Shown: positions 17,551 through 27,213, numbered from the stretch's first letter. The stretch is DNA of 64,000 nt from UMGS1002 sp964570825 (GCA_964570825.1 CAZMZJ010000004.1:90206-154205); one strand, 5' to 3'. The notes: a model not told the origin generated them from the sequence alone. Made by a program: numbers and translations.

Positions 17551-17745
17551 AAATGTTATTCTACTTCCTTTTTCCTTTCGGCCGGACTGCCGGCTGCACG
17601 GACGGTTTTCCCGAAACACATCTGAAAAAACGGTTACGCGTCTCTTGCTAAAAAATATAATACCACAAAGCGACAGTCCTTTCAATATCCGGCATTGAAA
17701 TATTAAACATATGGCGTTAAATTATAGATATTTAACAATTTCCAC

Positions 17746-17774
17746 TTGTAATATAAGGAAAACTATGTTAAAAT
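17746..17774 (+). promoter_or_regulatory. Promoter of the c-di-GMP enzyme gene
   Basis: TTGTAA and TAAAAT are separated by 17 bp, 88 nt ahead of the TTG start at 17863. The rest of the 17551-17862 spacer shows no other feature. Confidence 0.6.
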
Positions 17775-17862
17775 AATCAAGGAAAATCTAATTCAGCACA
17801 AGAGACCGGCAGCATTCCTGTTTTTTACGGAACATGCCTTTGCCGTCAGAAGGAGGAAGACG

Positions 17863-20823
17863 TTGGTATCTGATAAACCGGGATTTTTTACTCTCCTTGG
17901 GAAAAATGTGCGTACTTATTTCAGAGGGATAAACAGCTATACCGGCGACGAACGGGAAGCTATACGCGTTGAGTTCCTTAAGATGAACATGGCGCGAACA
18001 CAAATAGCTCTGGCTGCTCTTTTTATTCTTGAGCTGATAAATATCACCTTCGGTCTTTGGTCGGATGGAAGCCGGAAAAACAGTATCGTATATTTCATCG
18101 GCTTTGCGGTTTTGATTGCGGTCAGCCTTGCATATTCGCTGCTTCTTTGGCTCTACGGAAAATACAAGGATAACCGGAATTTCGCGTCTTTCCTAAACCT
18201 ATCCTGCTGGATTTTCATTATGATAGGTGCTCTTGTAATCTCGTATGCCGAATCAGCAGACGGAAGCAGTATGATGACAGCGACGATTTTTACTCTGTCG
18301 ATCGGCATCATACCAGTAATGTCGTTTTATGTTATTGTTACTTTTCTCGGCGTCTTTTCGCTTTTTAATATCCTATTTATATATTTGAACCACAACCCGC
18401 TGCATATAATCCGCGAAATTGTAATATTCGGGTTCATATCGCTTGTGATTGCCGTGATTCAGTATTATTACACGCTCAATATTATCGGCGAATATGTGCT
18501 GCTGAACAATAAAAACAAAAAACTGGTGGAGCTGTCGGAGCGTGACCCGCTGACAGGAATACTCAACCGCCGCGGCTTTTCGAACATCATACAGGAGTAC
18601 GGAAAATCGGGAACAAGGTTTGCCGTTATGATGGTCGATATCGACAACTTCAAAAATTACAACGACAGATATTATCATGACGCCGGAGACCTGTGCCTTC
18701 AGAAAGTGGCATCTGCACTGGCACGCAGCATCTTTCGCAAGGAGGATCTGGTAGTCAGGTACGGAGGGGAAGAATTTCTTGTTTATCTGCACGACATAGA
18801 CAAAAACGATGTTGTTTCCGCCGCCGAAAGGATTCAGAATGAAATCGCTTTGATGAGAATCGATCTCGGAAACGACAACAAATATGTCACTGTCAGCATC
18901 GGCGTCGCTTTCCGGCCGGAAAACGGCAAATCCGATATTAACAGCATGATTGCCGAGGCCGACAAGGAGCTTTACAACGCCAAGAAAAACGGCAAGGACT
19001 GCATATCTTTCGCCGGAAAAATCATTCGCTCAAACCCGATATGGGTAAGCCAGGCCGTCAGCGAGGACGTCGCAAAAACGCTCAGGGTACAGCCGCAGCA
19101 TTACGGCAAAAAAAATGTTCTTGTCATAGACGCCGAAGACAGCGGCGGAAGCCTGCTTTCGCAGCTGCTTGAGCCTGAATATTCGGTCGTGCCCGCTGAA
19201 GGTGTTAATACAGCGCTGAAAATACTTTCAAACCGCAATTCGTTTATTTCGGCTGTGATTATTGGAGTAGGTGCGACCGGCGACGGCCTGCTCGATATTC
19301 TGAACACCGCAAGAACAAACGATAGTCTTAAAAATATTCCGATAATCGTGGCGTGCGGCTCCGAGGCAAGGGGAATTGAAAAGGATGCGCTTAAATCCGG
19401 AGCTTGGGATTTTGTGTCACTGCCGTGCGACGCGTCGGTGATAAAATTCAGAATTAAAAATGCGATTGAAAGAAGCCAGCTTCCGGCGTTCAACCAGTTG
19501 AAATATCTCGCAGAGTATGACGCTTTGACGGGTATTTTCAATAAGAACCAGTTTTTGGAGGAGGTGCGCGAGATCCTTTCAATCAGCAATTCGGACAACT
19601 ATGCTTTGATACGTTTTGATATCAGCCGTTTTCAGCTCATCAACTCGTTTTTCGGGTTCGAGGAAGGCGACAAGCTGCTGAAATATCTGGCTCACGCAAC
19701 TTCGGATTATGGCAAGTTCCTTTATGAGTACAGCTGCGGAAGGATTGAAGCCGACACTTTCGCAGTTCTGATTCCTTATGAAAATAACGATTCGGTGAAC
19801 GAGTTTGTCGACTATATCAAGAATGAACTGAAAAAGTATCCGATTGAATTTGATATTATACCCACTTTCGGGGTATATGTTATAACGAACAGGCTTATGC
19901 CGGCAAGCTCAATGCTCGACAAGGCCAGTCTTGCTGCAAAGGAGGCAAAAGTCAACTACCTTTCCGGGTGCGCTTACTATACCGACGATATGGGAAAACG
20001 CCTGCTTGTCGAGCAGGAGCTGATAAACGAAATGAACGAGGCGCTTGAAGGCGGCCAGTTCGTACTGTATATCCAGCCAAAATACCGTCTTGAAACTGAA
20101 GAGCCGTCGGGCGGCGAGGCGCTGGTGCGCTGGAAGCACCCCGAAAAAGGGATTATCTCACCGGGCGCGTTCATACCGGTATTCGAGCGCAACGGTTTTA
20201 TCGTTAAGCTTGATTACTATATGTGGGAAAGTGTCTGCAAAAAGCTCGGCCAGTGGATTCACGAGGGCTATGAACCGATGCCGGTGTCGGTCAATGTTTC
20301 GCGAGTAAACCTTTACAGCGCTGACCTTGTGGACACGCTGTGTTCCCTTACGGAAAAATACGGAGTCCCCAATTCGATGCTGAACCTTGAGATAACCGAG
20401 AGCGTCTATACAAAAAATCCTGAAATCATGCGTGAAATGATTAAAAAACTGCGCTCGCGCGGGTTCGTCGTCATGATGGACGACTTCGGAAGCGGGTATT
20501 CCTCGCTTAATATGCTCAAGGATATTGAGGTCGACGTTCTTAAAATCGACGTCAAATTTCTTGCCGATACGCGAAATGAGGCGAGAAGCCGCAGCATTAT
20601 TTCATCGGTGGTCGGAATGGCAAAGCGTCTGTCGCTCATGACTGTGGCCGAGGGAGTCGAAAAAAAGGAACAGGCGGAGTTCCTTGCATATACGGGCTGC
20701 GATTTCGCACAAGGGTATTATTTCGCAAGGCCTATGCCGTGCGACGAGTACGAAAAGAACATAGTTATATCCCGCCAGAAACCCGATACGGCCGGAATTG
20801 AAACGGCGGGCGGGGTCATATAA
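17863..20823 (+). CDS. Membrane c-di-GMP cyclase/phosphodiesterase (GGDEF-REC-GGDEF-EAL)
   Basis: A 986-aa protein. Residues 45-205 hold about six membrane helices. A first GGDEF domain (about 225-385) has an intact GGEEF motif near residue 300 and DxLTGxLNRR, so it can make c-di-GMP. Residues 415-540 look like a receiver domain that has lost its phospho-acceptor Asp (VIIGVGATGDG). A second GGDEF domain (about 550-715) has EADTF instead of GGDEF and is probably inactive or a GTP sensor. The C-terminal EAL domain (about 725-975) keeps EALVRW, NVSR, EITES, DDFGSGYSS, KID and AEGVE, so hydrolysis is likely. The TTG start has AGGAGG upstream. Confidence 0.9.
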   Translation: MVSDKPGFFTLLGKNVRTYFRGINSYTGDEREAIRVEFLKMNMARTQIALAALFILELINITFGLWSDGSRKNSIVYFIGFAVLIAVSLAYSLLLWLYGKYKDNRNFASFLNLSCWIFIMIGALVISYAESADGSSMMTATIFTLSIGIIPVMSFYVIVTFLGVFSLFNILFIYLNHNPLHIIREIVIFGFISLVIAVIQYYYTLNIIGEYVLLNNKNKKLVELSERDPLTGILNRRGFSNIIQEYGKSGTRFAVMMVDIDNFKNYNDRYYHDAGDLCLQKVASALARSIFRKEDLVVRYGGEEFLVYLHDIDKNDVVSAAERIQNEIALMRIDLGNDNKYVTVSIGVAFRPENGKSDINSMIAEADKELYNAKKNGKDCISFAGKIIRSNPIWVSQAVSEDVAKTLRVQPQHYGKKNVLVIDAEDSGGSLLSQLLEPEYSVVPAEGVNTALKILSNRNSFISAVIIGVGATGDGLLDILNTARTNDSLKNIPIIVACGSEARGIEKDALKSGAWDFVSLPCDASVIKFRIKNAIERSQLPAFNQLKYLAEYDALTGIFNKNQFLEEVREILSISNSDNYALIRFDISRFQLINSFFGFEEGDKLLKYLAHATSDYGKFLYEYSCGRIEADTFAVLIPYENNDSVNEFVDYIKNELKKYPIEFDIIPTFGVYVITNRLMPASSMLDKASLAAKEAKVNYLSGCAYYTDDMGKRLLVEQELINEMNEALEGGQFVLYIQPKYRLETEEPSGGEALVRWKHPEKGIISPGAFIPVFERNGFIVKLDYYMWESVCKKLGQWIHEGYEPMPVSVNVSRVNLYSADLVDTLCSLTEKYGVPNSMLNLEITESVYTKNPEIMREMIKKLRSRGFVVMMDDFGSGYSSLNMLKDIEVDVLKIDVKFLADTRNEARSRSIISSVVGMAKRLSLMTVAEGVEKKEQAEFLAYTGCDFAQGYYFARPMPCDEYEKNIVISRQKPDTAGIETAGGVI

Positions 20824-20855
20824 GGGCATTTTACCTGAAAACAAAAGCGAAGGGA

Positions 20856-21776
20856 ATGGTTAACATCCACAAAAGACAAGATAAAAATGCAGTCAGGAAA
20901 AATGACGGGAAGGCTGACGGCAGACCGCGCAGAGAACTGCTGCTTGACGTACTTATTATGAACCTCGGCACGCTGCTTATGAGCGTCGGCGTCTATTTCT
21001 TTAAGATGACAAACGGTTTCTCGACCGGAGGGGTAAGCGGTTTTTCGATTATACTGAGCGCCGCAACAGGCGGAGCGGTATCGGCGGCAACGCTCATGCT
21101 TATTATCAATATGCTGCTGCTGGTCGTCGGGTTCGTTTTCCTCGGACGGGAGGTCGGAATTAAGACCGTCGTGTGCAGCATCCTGTTTTCGCTTGAAACA
21201 TGGCTGTTTTCTAAGCTTTTTCCTCTTTCGGGGCCTTTAACCGGCGACACGTTCATGGAGCTTGTCTGGGCCATACTTCTGACGGCTATCGGCTCCGCCC
21301 TGCTTTTCGCAAGGTCGGCGTCAAGCGGAGGCACTGACATAACCGCCATGATATTAAAAAAATATACGTCGCTTGACATCGGAAGGGCGCTGCTCGCCAC
21401 CGATTTTTTGGTGGCTTCGATGGCATTTTTTGTCTATGGCGTCCGCATAGGACTTTATTCGCTGCTCGGACTTTTCGCAAAGGCGTTTCTTGTAGACTCC
21501 ATCATCGAGAGCATCAATCTCTGTAAGTCGTTCACCATTATAACCGAAAAACCTGATGAAATCAGCAATTATATTCTGAATATCATGCACCACGGCGTCA
21601 CTTTGGTCGACGCCGTCGGCGCGTATACTCATAAACCCAAAAAAATGATAATCACTTCCTGCAAAAGGGTTGAGGCCGCGAAGCTTGAAAAGGCGCTCAG
21701 AATAATTGATCCGGAGGCGTTTATCACTGTCACCAACTCGAGTAAAATTATCGGGAGAGGGTTCAGGGGAGTATAA
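20856..21776 (+). CDS. YitT family membrane protein (DUF161/DUF2179)
   Basis: A 306-aa protein with a basic N-terminus, five to six membrane helices carrying the family phrases GVYFFKMTNGFSTGGVSGFSI and RSASSGGTDITA, and a soluble DUF2179 domain of about 80 residues (SFTIITEKPDEISNYI to RGFRGV). The family is common in Firmicutes and its transport role is unproven. The start at 20856 is the only in-frame ATG, though the AGGG site is very close. It follows the c-di-GMP enzyme gene by 32 bp and may be cotranscribed; a terminator follows. Confidence 0.85.
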   Translation: MVNIHKRQDKNAVRKNDGKADGRPRRELLLDVLIMNLGTLLMSVGVYFFKMTNGFSTGGVSGFSIILSAATGGAVSAATLMLIINMLLLVVGFVFLGREVGIKTVVCSILFSLETWLFSKLFPLSGPLTGDTFMELVWAILLTAIGSALLFARSASSGGTDITAMILKKYTSLDIGRALLATDFLVASMAFFVYGVRIGLYSLLGLFAKAFLVDSIIESINLCKSFTIITEKPDEISNYILNIMHHGVTLVDAVGAYTHKPKKMIITSCKRVEAAKLEKALRIIDPEAFITVTNSSKIIGRGFRGV

Positions 21777-21781
21777 AAGAA

Positions 21782-21818
21782 GGCGCGCATCATAAAAATG
21801 ATGCGCGCCTGATATTTT
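21782..21818. terminator. Terminator after the YitT-like gene
   Basis: GGCGCGCATCAT and ATGATGCGCGCC form a 12-bp stem with an AAAA loop, followed by TGATATTTT. It is the only feature seen in the spacer 21777-21965. Confidence 0.8.
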
Positions 21819-21965
21819 GCCGAATATTGAATACCGCTTTTAACAACTATATGCGCAGATTGGGCGTAAGGCATGGAATGTCATGCGGCAACAAGCGCAG
21901 GAGCGGCTTACAATCGCTAAGAAGGTTTTGCGGGGACTTTATAATAAGCCTCCGTGAAATTAAGT

Positions 21966-22154
21966 CTATTTAACCGTCACATCGAAATGCTCGCTGCAGC
22001 GGGGACATTTCACGCTATGTGCGCCGGGTCGTTTCGGAAGACGCAGGACGGCGTGGCAGAAGGGACATTCGCGGTAGACATGGGTTCTGCGGTCGCGCAG
22101 CTTATTCTTCTGAAGCAAAAGAAAATTGCGCATTTTCTTTAGAAACCTTTTCAT
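21966..22154 (-). CDS. Small zinc-ribbon protein (62 aa)
   Basis: A strongly basic N-terminal half (KRFLKKMRNFLLLQKNKLRDRR) precedes a zinc ribbon with CPFC and CPRC pairs separated by 17 residues. Proteins like this may bind nucleic acid or stabilise a partner. The ATG at 22154 has GAGG 9 nt upstream. It follows gpsA by 18 bp in the same direction, so the two are likely one operon. Confidence 0.7.
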   Translation of the reverse strand: MKRFLKKMRNFLLLQKNKLRDRRTHVYRECPFCHAVLRLPKRPGAHSVKCPRCSEHFDVTVK

Positions 22155-22172
22155 GATTTTTACCTCGGATGC

Positions 22173-23210
22173 TCAGATTATTGTTTCGGTTTCAAATTTA
22201 TTCCAGGGAATATTGACTTTTTCTCCGCGGTTGATCAAACCGTCCACATGCAGCAGCAGCGGGAAATCGTCTTCCGACGCGCGTTTTGCAGCGATAAGCT
22301 CACGTACGGCCTTCGCGGTGCGGCTTGCGATTACTATCGACTCAAGGGTGACGCCGGACAGCTTCGCCATCGCTTCGTCAAACGCCATACCGGTGCCGAG
22401 CAGAGTCCCGATTTTCCGGGTGCGTCCGCCGAAAACGGTGACATAAAGATCTCCGGCGCCCAGAATTATGTTGTCCGCTCCGCCGCCGCAGAACTGCAGC
22501 AGTCTGGTCATCTCGCGCACTGACTGGCCGAAAAGGGCGGCCTGCGAGTTGTAATGCTCAAATTCGCGTCCCTCGCGGGCGTATGAAAGACCGATTGCAA
22601 GGCTGACGCCAAGAGCGTATGCATTTTTCATCGCGACGGCGCACTCAACTCCCCTTACGTCGGTCGAGAGGCTTATGTGATAAAAATCAGTCTCGAAAAG
22701 AGATTTGAGCCAGCGCAGCGTCTTTATGTCTCTTCCGCAGAAGGTGACTTCGGTCGGGTCAAGGTCGGCAAGCTCATAGCTGGTGCAGGGCCCGCCGACG
22801 GCGTTGAATGATATTTTCTTTTCGGTTGAGGCTTCATATACCTCAGGATATGATATGAGTCCGCCGCCGCCGGTATTCATCATTCCTTTCGTGATCGAAA
22901 GAACAGGAAGAGATTCGGGAATTTTCGGTATTACGTTTTTTATGAACCAGTCAAGCCCGAAGCTTGAAACGCCGCCGATAAGAAGGTCTGCGCCGTGCAT
23001 GGCATCTTCAAGATTTTCAATCTGATAGTATTCTATCCCGTCCGGAAGCCTGCGCTTCATTGTAAGATGCTCGCCTGTCTCCCGCGCGTGTTCGATTATG
23101 GCACGGTCAAGCGGAGTTCCCACAATGCGTATTTTATTGCCGTTTCGGCTCGCGGGGACAGACATTGCGGAGCCCATCATTCCGGCTCCCACGATTGTTA
23201 TTACAGCCAT
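22173..23210 (-). CDS. NAD(P)-dependent glycerol-3-phosphate dehydrogenase family protein
   Basis: Reduces dihydroxyacetone phosphate to sn-glycerol 3-phosphate for phospholipid synthesis. The Rossmann motif GAGMMGSAM opens the protein, SITKGM and AVGGPCTSYELA lie in the middle, and the helical C-terminal domain has CAVAMKNAYALGVSLAIGL with the catalytic Lys. At 345 aa it is of usual length. Several canonical positions differ (for example GPS/FA in place of GGPCTSYE), so it is a divergent GpsA relative and the substrate may differ. The ATG has AAGGAG upstream. Confidence 0.75.
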   Translation of the reverse strand: MAVITIVGAGMMGSAMSVPASRNGNKIRIVGTPLDRAIIEHARETGEHLTMKRRLPDGIEYYQIENLEDAMHGADLLIGGVSSFGLDWFIKNVIPKIPESLPVLSITKGMMNTGGGGLISYPEVYEASTEKKISFNAVGGPCTSYELADLDPTEVTFCGRDIKTLRWLKSLFETDFYHISLSTDVRGVECAVAMKNAYALGVSLAIGLSYAREGREFEHYNSQAALFGQSVREMTRLLQFCGGGADNIILGAGDLYVTVFGGRTRKIGTLLGTGMAFDEAMAKLSGVTLESIVIASRTAKAVRELIAAKRASEDDFPLLLHVDGLINRGEKVNIPWNKFETETII

Positions 23211-23267
23211 AATTTACTCCTTATGCCAAGATATCAGAATATTTCACAACACATATCACACCATAGG

Positions 23268-23297
23268 ATTATATCACGCTTTTTCAGCGGCTGTCAA
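23268..23297 (-). promoter_or_regulatory. Promoter of the gpsA-like gene
   Basis: On the minus strand TTGACA (23297-23292) and TATAAT (23273-23268) match consensus with an 18-bp spacer, about 60 bp before the ATG. Confidence 0.7.
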
Positions 23298-23374
23298 TGC
23301 TTTAAGACGCTGTTGCAACCTTTTGAAAATATTGCAGATTAAATTTACTTTTTATTGTTTTTTTCGGCGGCGGA

Positions 23375-23403
23375 TTGACACAGACGTATGCCGGTGATAT
23401 ACT
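23375..23403 (+). promoter_or_regulatory. Promoter of the sialidase-like gene
   Basis: TTGACA and TATACT are separated by 17 bp, about 100 nt ahead of the ATG at 23507. Confidence 0.7.
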
Positions 23404-23506
23404 TAATCTTTGAATGGATAGAAAATGGGTTCCTTACGAAAGTTCGGCTGCCGTCATTTCCGCAGAATCTGAGAAAGAGGAAAACAGAAAGGACTTATAA
23501 TTAGAT

Positions 23507-24478
23507 ATGAATATTATCGCAAATGAAATGATATTTGTCCCGGACGGGAACGTCACGGGGGCTTCTGACTGCATTCTGCTTGAGGAAGGCAGAATTTTCG
23601 CGGCATGGGAAGAGGAGGCGTGCGGTTCTGTGGTTATTATGGGAGCCGTGCGCGACGCCAAAGGAAAATGGGAGCCGAAAAGGCAGCTTACCTTGCCGGA
23701 CGGCACAAACCGCCGCTCGCCTGTGCTGAACCGGACGAAAGACGGAATTATGCTTCTGTATGTTTCGAGCGGCTCCTTTGGCGGCTGCAGCGCTGATTAT
23801 ATGATTTCGGAAGACGGCTGCCGGACGTTCGGAGCCGAGAAGGTTCTGATTCCGGGCGGCAGCGGGGACGGAGCGGTGCTCAACGGCAGGTTCCTTACGC
23901 TCGCAAACGGCACTATTCTCGCCGGCGGGAGCTCTACTGCAGGCGAACGCGTGTCATATATATGGCGTTCTGAGGACGGCGGCTCTGTCTGGCAGAAAAG
24001 CGGTGCGCTTAAAATTCCGGAGATGTGCAGAGCCGGACGCGAAGGCCTTGAGGTGTTCGGGATTATGAATCCCGCGCTTTTCTCGGAGGGCGGGGAATAT
24101 GTCCACGCGCTGATGCAGTCTACCGCGGGTTATGTTTTCCGCGCCGATTCGGAGGACGGCGGGAAAACATGGAACAGCCTGTATCCGCTGAATGTCGCCA
24201 ACCCCAACAGCCGGCTCAACGTCGTAAGCCTTCAGGGAGCGCAGTATATGATATGTAATCCCGCAGGGCTTCCCGAGGGAAAAGCCGAGGGCAAGCACAC
24301 GCCGCTTTCTGTCATGCTGTCCACTACCGGAGGCAGCAACTGGAAGAAAGTAACCGCGCTTGCCACCGGAGCAGGTGATTTCTCGTCGCCGTCTATACGC
24401 TGCGAGGCCGGGAAAATGTATATAACATATACATGGAACAAGGCAACGGTGCAGTTTGTCATAATCGAACTGCAATAA
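23507..24478 (+). CDS. Sialidase-like BNR-repeat protein
   Basis: A 323-aa beta-propeller protein with Asp-box-like repeats: SEDGCRTF, SEDGGSVW, SEDGGKTW and STTGGSNW, spaced along the chain. This is the BNR/sialidase-like fold used by exo-glycosidases acting on sialic acid or related residues. There is no signal peptide, so it acts in the cytoplasm or on imported sugars. The catalytic Tyr/Glu and Arg triad cannot be placed with certainty. It faces the sugar cluster (ROK kinase onward) across a shared terminator, which fits carbohydrate use. Confidence 0.7.
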   Translation: MNIIANEMIFVPDGNVTGASDCILLEEGRIFAAWEEEACGSVVIMGAVRDAKGKWEPKRQLTLPDGTNRRSPVLNRTKDGIMLLYVSSGSFGGCSADYMISEDGCRTFGAEKVLIPGGSGDGAVLNGRFLTLANGTILAGGSSTAGERVSYIWRSEDGGSVWQKSGALKIPEMCRAGREGLEVFGIMNPALFSEGGEYVHALMQSTAGYVFRADSEDGGKTWNSLYPLNVANPNSRLNVVSLQGAQYMICNPAGLPEGKAEGKHTPLSVMLSTTGGSNWKKVTALATGAGDFSSPSIRCEAGKMYITYTWNKATVQFVIIELQ

Positions 24479-24483
24479 AAAGC

Positions 24484-24519
24484 AAAGCGCCGCATGGCTG
24501 AAAGCCAATGCAGCGCTTT
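24484..24519. terminator. Bidirectional terminator between the sialidase-like and ROK genes
   Basis: AAAGCGC and GCGCTTT arms with a second GCAT/ATGC-GGCT stem form an imperfect hairpin flanked by A- and T-runs on the two sides, between convergent genes. Confidence 0.7.
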
Positions 24520-24528
24520 TTGCGCCAT

Positions 24529-25395
24529 TTATTTGCCGACCGCCGCGCCTATAAGGTGCGCCATGTCAATGTCGCGCGCGGGCGCGACGCATTTCAGCGA
24601 CGCCAATGCCGCGAGCTTTTCCTTAAGGACATCTCCGAAAATATTAAACGATTTCGAAATCTGTCCGCCGAGCAGCAGAGCTTCTATTCTATACTCGTCA
24701 AGGATCGGCGCTATAACTTCGGATAAAGCGGCCGCCATGTCTTTGTAAACCGAGATGCATAGCTCATCGCCGGCGTTAGCCATGTCGCCGACGATCTTTG
24801 CCGAGGCAACCGGAAATTTCGCTCGGGAATTGTATGCGCTGACGATTCCGCGCCCCGATATTGCGTCTTCGGCAATTCCGTTTTTATACGGCAGCGAATA
24901 TATGCTTCTCGCCGGCCCGCCGTTTTCGTTTCTCAGGACCGAGCCGTTTATCATCAGCGCGAACCCGAGCCCTGTGCCGATCATCACACCGGCATAGCGG
25001 CTGTAACCGGGCTCTCCGGCTGCGGCACCCTGTATAAAAGCGGCGGAGTCGTGCATAAATCTTACAGGAATGTCGCCAAGAGGCGCGCGGATGACGGGAG
25101 CAAGAGGTTTGTCTTTAATGGCGAGATATTTGTGAGTCATGCGGCTGATGCCGTTCCTGAAATCAAACGGCCCGGGCGTGTCGACGCTCACCTCCCTGAT
25201 CTTGAGTCCGTTCTGCGTCGCGTTATTTCGGACGCGGGAAAGCAGCGTGAAATATGCGGCCTGAACCTCTTCAAAGGTTCCGTTGGAGTTGACCGGCTGA
25301 CTGTCAAGAGAGCCGGGTATAAGACTGGCTCCGTCAAAAAGTCCGCATTTGAGAAAAGTGCCGCCCGCGTCAAGGGCAAGAATACATTCTTTCAT
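24529..25395 (-). CDS. ROK family sugar kinase
   Basis: A 288-aa ASKHA-fold protein. The phosphate-1 motif is LALDAGGTFLKCGLF at the start, followed by VDTPGPFD, HDSAAFIQGAA, GTGLGFALMING and LLLGGQISKS. ROK kinases phosphorylate glucose, N-acetylmannosamine, allose or similar sugars. The zinc-binding Cys cluster typical of many ROK proteins is missing, and the usual ExGH loop reads NENGGPARSIY, so the substrate may be unusual. It is followed upstream by the ManA-like gene 25 bp away in the same direction, suggesting linked sugar phosphorylation and isomerisation. Confidence 0.8.
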   Translation of the reverse strand: MKECILALDAGGTFLKCGLFDGASLIPGSLDSQPVNSNGTFEEVQAAYFTLLSRVRNNATQNGLKIREVSVDTPGPFDFRNGISRMTHKYLAIKDKPLAPVIRAPLGDIPVRFMHDSAAFIQGAAAGEPGYSRYAGVMIGTGLGFALMINGSVLRNENGGPARSIYSLPYKNGIAEDAISGRGIVSAYNSRAKFPVASAKIVGDMANAGDELCISVYKDMAAALSEVIAPILDEYRIEALLLGGQISKSFNIFGDVLKEKLAALASLKCVAPARDIDMAHLIGAAVGK

Positions 25396-25419
25396 ATTTT
25401 ATTCTTTCCTTGGATCAGA

Positions 25420-27213
25420 TTATCTTTTCAGCATTGTTTTGTGCATCACGATACGGGTGCCGGGCTTTCCGTTGACCAATTCGTACTCGCCCATCGAAGC
25501 GGGGACAACGATGATGTCAAGATAATTCATGTCAAATTTGAGCGTCGGATCGGCCTTCGAACGGACGGTGACGCATTCGCCGTCCACAAGAGATAATACA
25601 TGGAAGTCGCCGTTTGTGTTGTCGGTCATATAGTCGCCGAAGCGGAGATTTTTAAGCGAAAAGTAAAGCTGGTCGCATTCGCCGACGACGATCTCATCCC
25701 AGTCCTCTCCTGAACGGAGGGTGTGTTTGCGCCCGTTGACAAGGTTTGCATCAACATAATCGGCGGTCATATTCCGGTTGAGGTTTATTGAGCCGAAATA
25801 GCTGTGTATGGGACGCGGCTTGCCGTCGAGATCCTTGCGCAGATAATCGTACATTTTGTATGTATATGAACCGACGGTGAGCGAGCCGATTTCAAGTATA
25901 ACCTGGTTCTGCCCTGAGGCGTGTATTGTGCCGGCCGGTATCATAACCTGCATGCCGGGCTGAGAGACAACGCTGTGAACATACTTTTTATAGTCGACGG
26001 GCGTATATTCGGTTTCGCTTCTTCTTATGGCGGCAAGAAATTCGTCAATGTCGGCACCGTTGTTGAAGCCGAGATATGTGCGCGCGCCCTGACCGGCGGC
26101 AACGATGTAATATGACTCGTCCTGACGCCCGAGTTCGTTGTGGTTCTTCATTACATAATCGGCGCCCGGGTGAAGCTGAATCGACATATTGCCGCTCGAG
26201 TGGAAGGTGTCGTCATAATTGAAACGGATGGGAAAGAAGCCGTGAAAATCGCGGAGGCACTGTCTGCCCATGAGCTTTTCGCCGTTCGCCGCCACAAGAA
26301 CATAAAAGGGAAATTCGAAAGTCTTTCCGTCGATTTTCAGAACAGTGCTGACCTCCATCGGAATAAGGTCGAAAATCCACGCGCAGTTCTTCATCGTATT
26401 GGGAAGATTGCGGTACTTCATGAGGTAATAGCCGCCCCAGACGCCTTCAAGATATACCGGACGCTGGCGGAGAGGGTAATCGAGCGCGCGGTCGAGCAGG
26501 GAGTGGAGAATTTTGCCCGGAAGCATCTGCATATCTGAGGGATTGTCGCAGCAGATGTAATAATCGAGAGATTTTGCCGAGAGCAGCTCGCATCTGAGCG
26601 AAAATGAAAGCTCGAAGTCTACGTAATAGCAGCGGCGCATTGTGAGCTTGAAGGGAAGATCCTCATCGGAGCCGAAGTTGCGGTAGCCGCCAGCCTTTAT
26701 GTTGAGCACCGCTTTCTTCGGAGTGATATCCGCATATATTTTCACAGTCGCGTACGGACGGAGCGCGTCGGAAAGAGCGCCATTGCCGTAAAGCACAATT
26801 TTTCCTTTGTTTGCTGCAAGTTTTGCGCGCAGCGCCGCAAGCTTCCCTGCGTCGAAGATTCCCTCATAGCCTTCCTTGAAAATTTTACCGTACAGCAGCA
26901 CCGGGTCTTTTACCTTATCCTCGGGCAGATTGTCGGCAAACAGGGCTTTCAGCTCGGCAGGAGCTTTATAAATCGACGCGACGTTGATGAATTCAATGTT
27001 GCAGCCGAAAAGGGATATTATGCGTCCGAACGGTGCGGTTGCGTAACCGTCGACAGCAATTACGGCAGGGGATTCTCTGGCAGTCAGCTTTGCGAACTCC
27101 GCTGCGATCTGGGTGTTTCCGCAGGCGGTCTTAGAAAGGTCTATACCGTTGTTCGCAATATAGTTAACCGCATTTGGATCGTCGTAAGGAAAGGGGTTGA
27201 ACATGAAGCTCAT
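25420..27213 (-). CDS. Class I phosphomannose-isomerase-like protein with an extra N-terminal domain
   Basis: A 597-aa protein. The region from about residue 245 resembles type I mannose-6-phosphate isomerase, a Zn cupin: SIQLHPGADY, then DESYYIVAAG, and PAGTIHASGQNQVILEIGS, which supply the expected Gln/His, Glu and His ligands. Residues 1-200 add a domain with VIAVDGYATAPFGRI where a kinase P-loop would be, and GKIVLYGNGAL. It looks like a uridine-kinase-like fold that has lost its GxGKS. The full-length form is about twice the size of simple ManA. It may convert a hexose phosphate made by the adjacent ROK kinase. The start ATG has GGAG upstream. Confidence 0.7.
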   Translation of the reverse strand: MSFMFNPFPYDDPNAVNYIANNGIDLSKTACGNTQIAAEFAKLTARESPAVIAVDGYATAPFGRIISLFGCNIEFINVASIYKAPAELKALFADNLPEDKVKDPVLLYGKIFKEGYEGIFDAGKLAALRAKLAANKGKIVLYGNGALSDALRPYATVKIYADITPKKAVLNIKAGGYRNFGSDEDLPFKLTMRRCYYVDFELSFSLRCELLSAKSLDYYICCDNPSDMQMLPGKILHSLLDRALDYPLRQRPVYLEGVWGGYYLMKYRNLPNTMKNCAWIFDLIPMEVSTVLKIDGKTFEFPFYVLVAANGEKLMGRQCLRDFHGFFPIRFNYDDTFHSSGNMSIQLHPGADYVMKNHNELGRQDESYYIVAAGQGARTYLGFNNGADIDEFLAAIRRSETEYTPVDYKKYVHSVVSQPGMQVMIPAGTIHASGQNQVILEIGSLTVGSYTYKMYDYLRKDLDGKPRPIHSYFGSINLNRNMTADYVDANLVNGRKHTLRSGEDWDEIVVGECDQLYFSLKNLRFGDYMTDNTNGDFHVLSLVDGECVTVRSKADPTLKFDMNYLDIIVVPASMGEYELVNGKPGTRIVMHKTMLKR

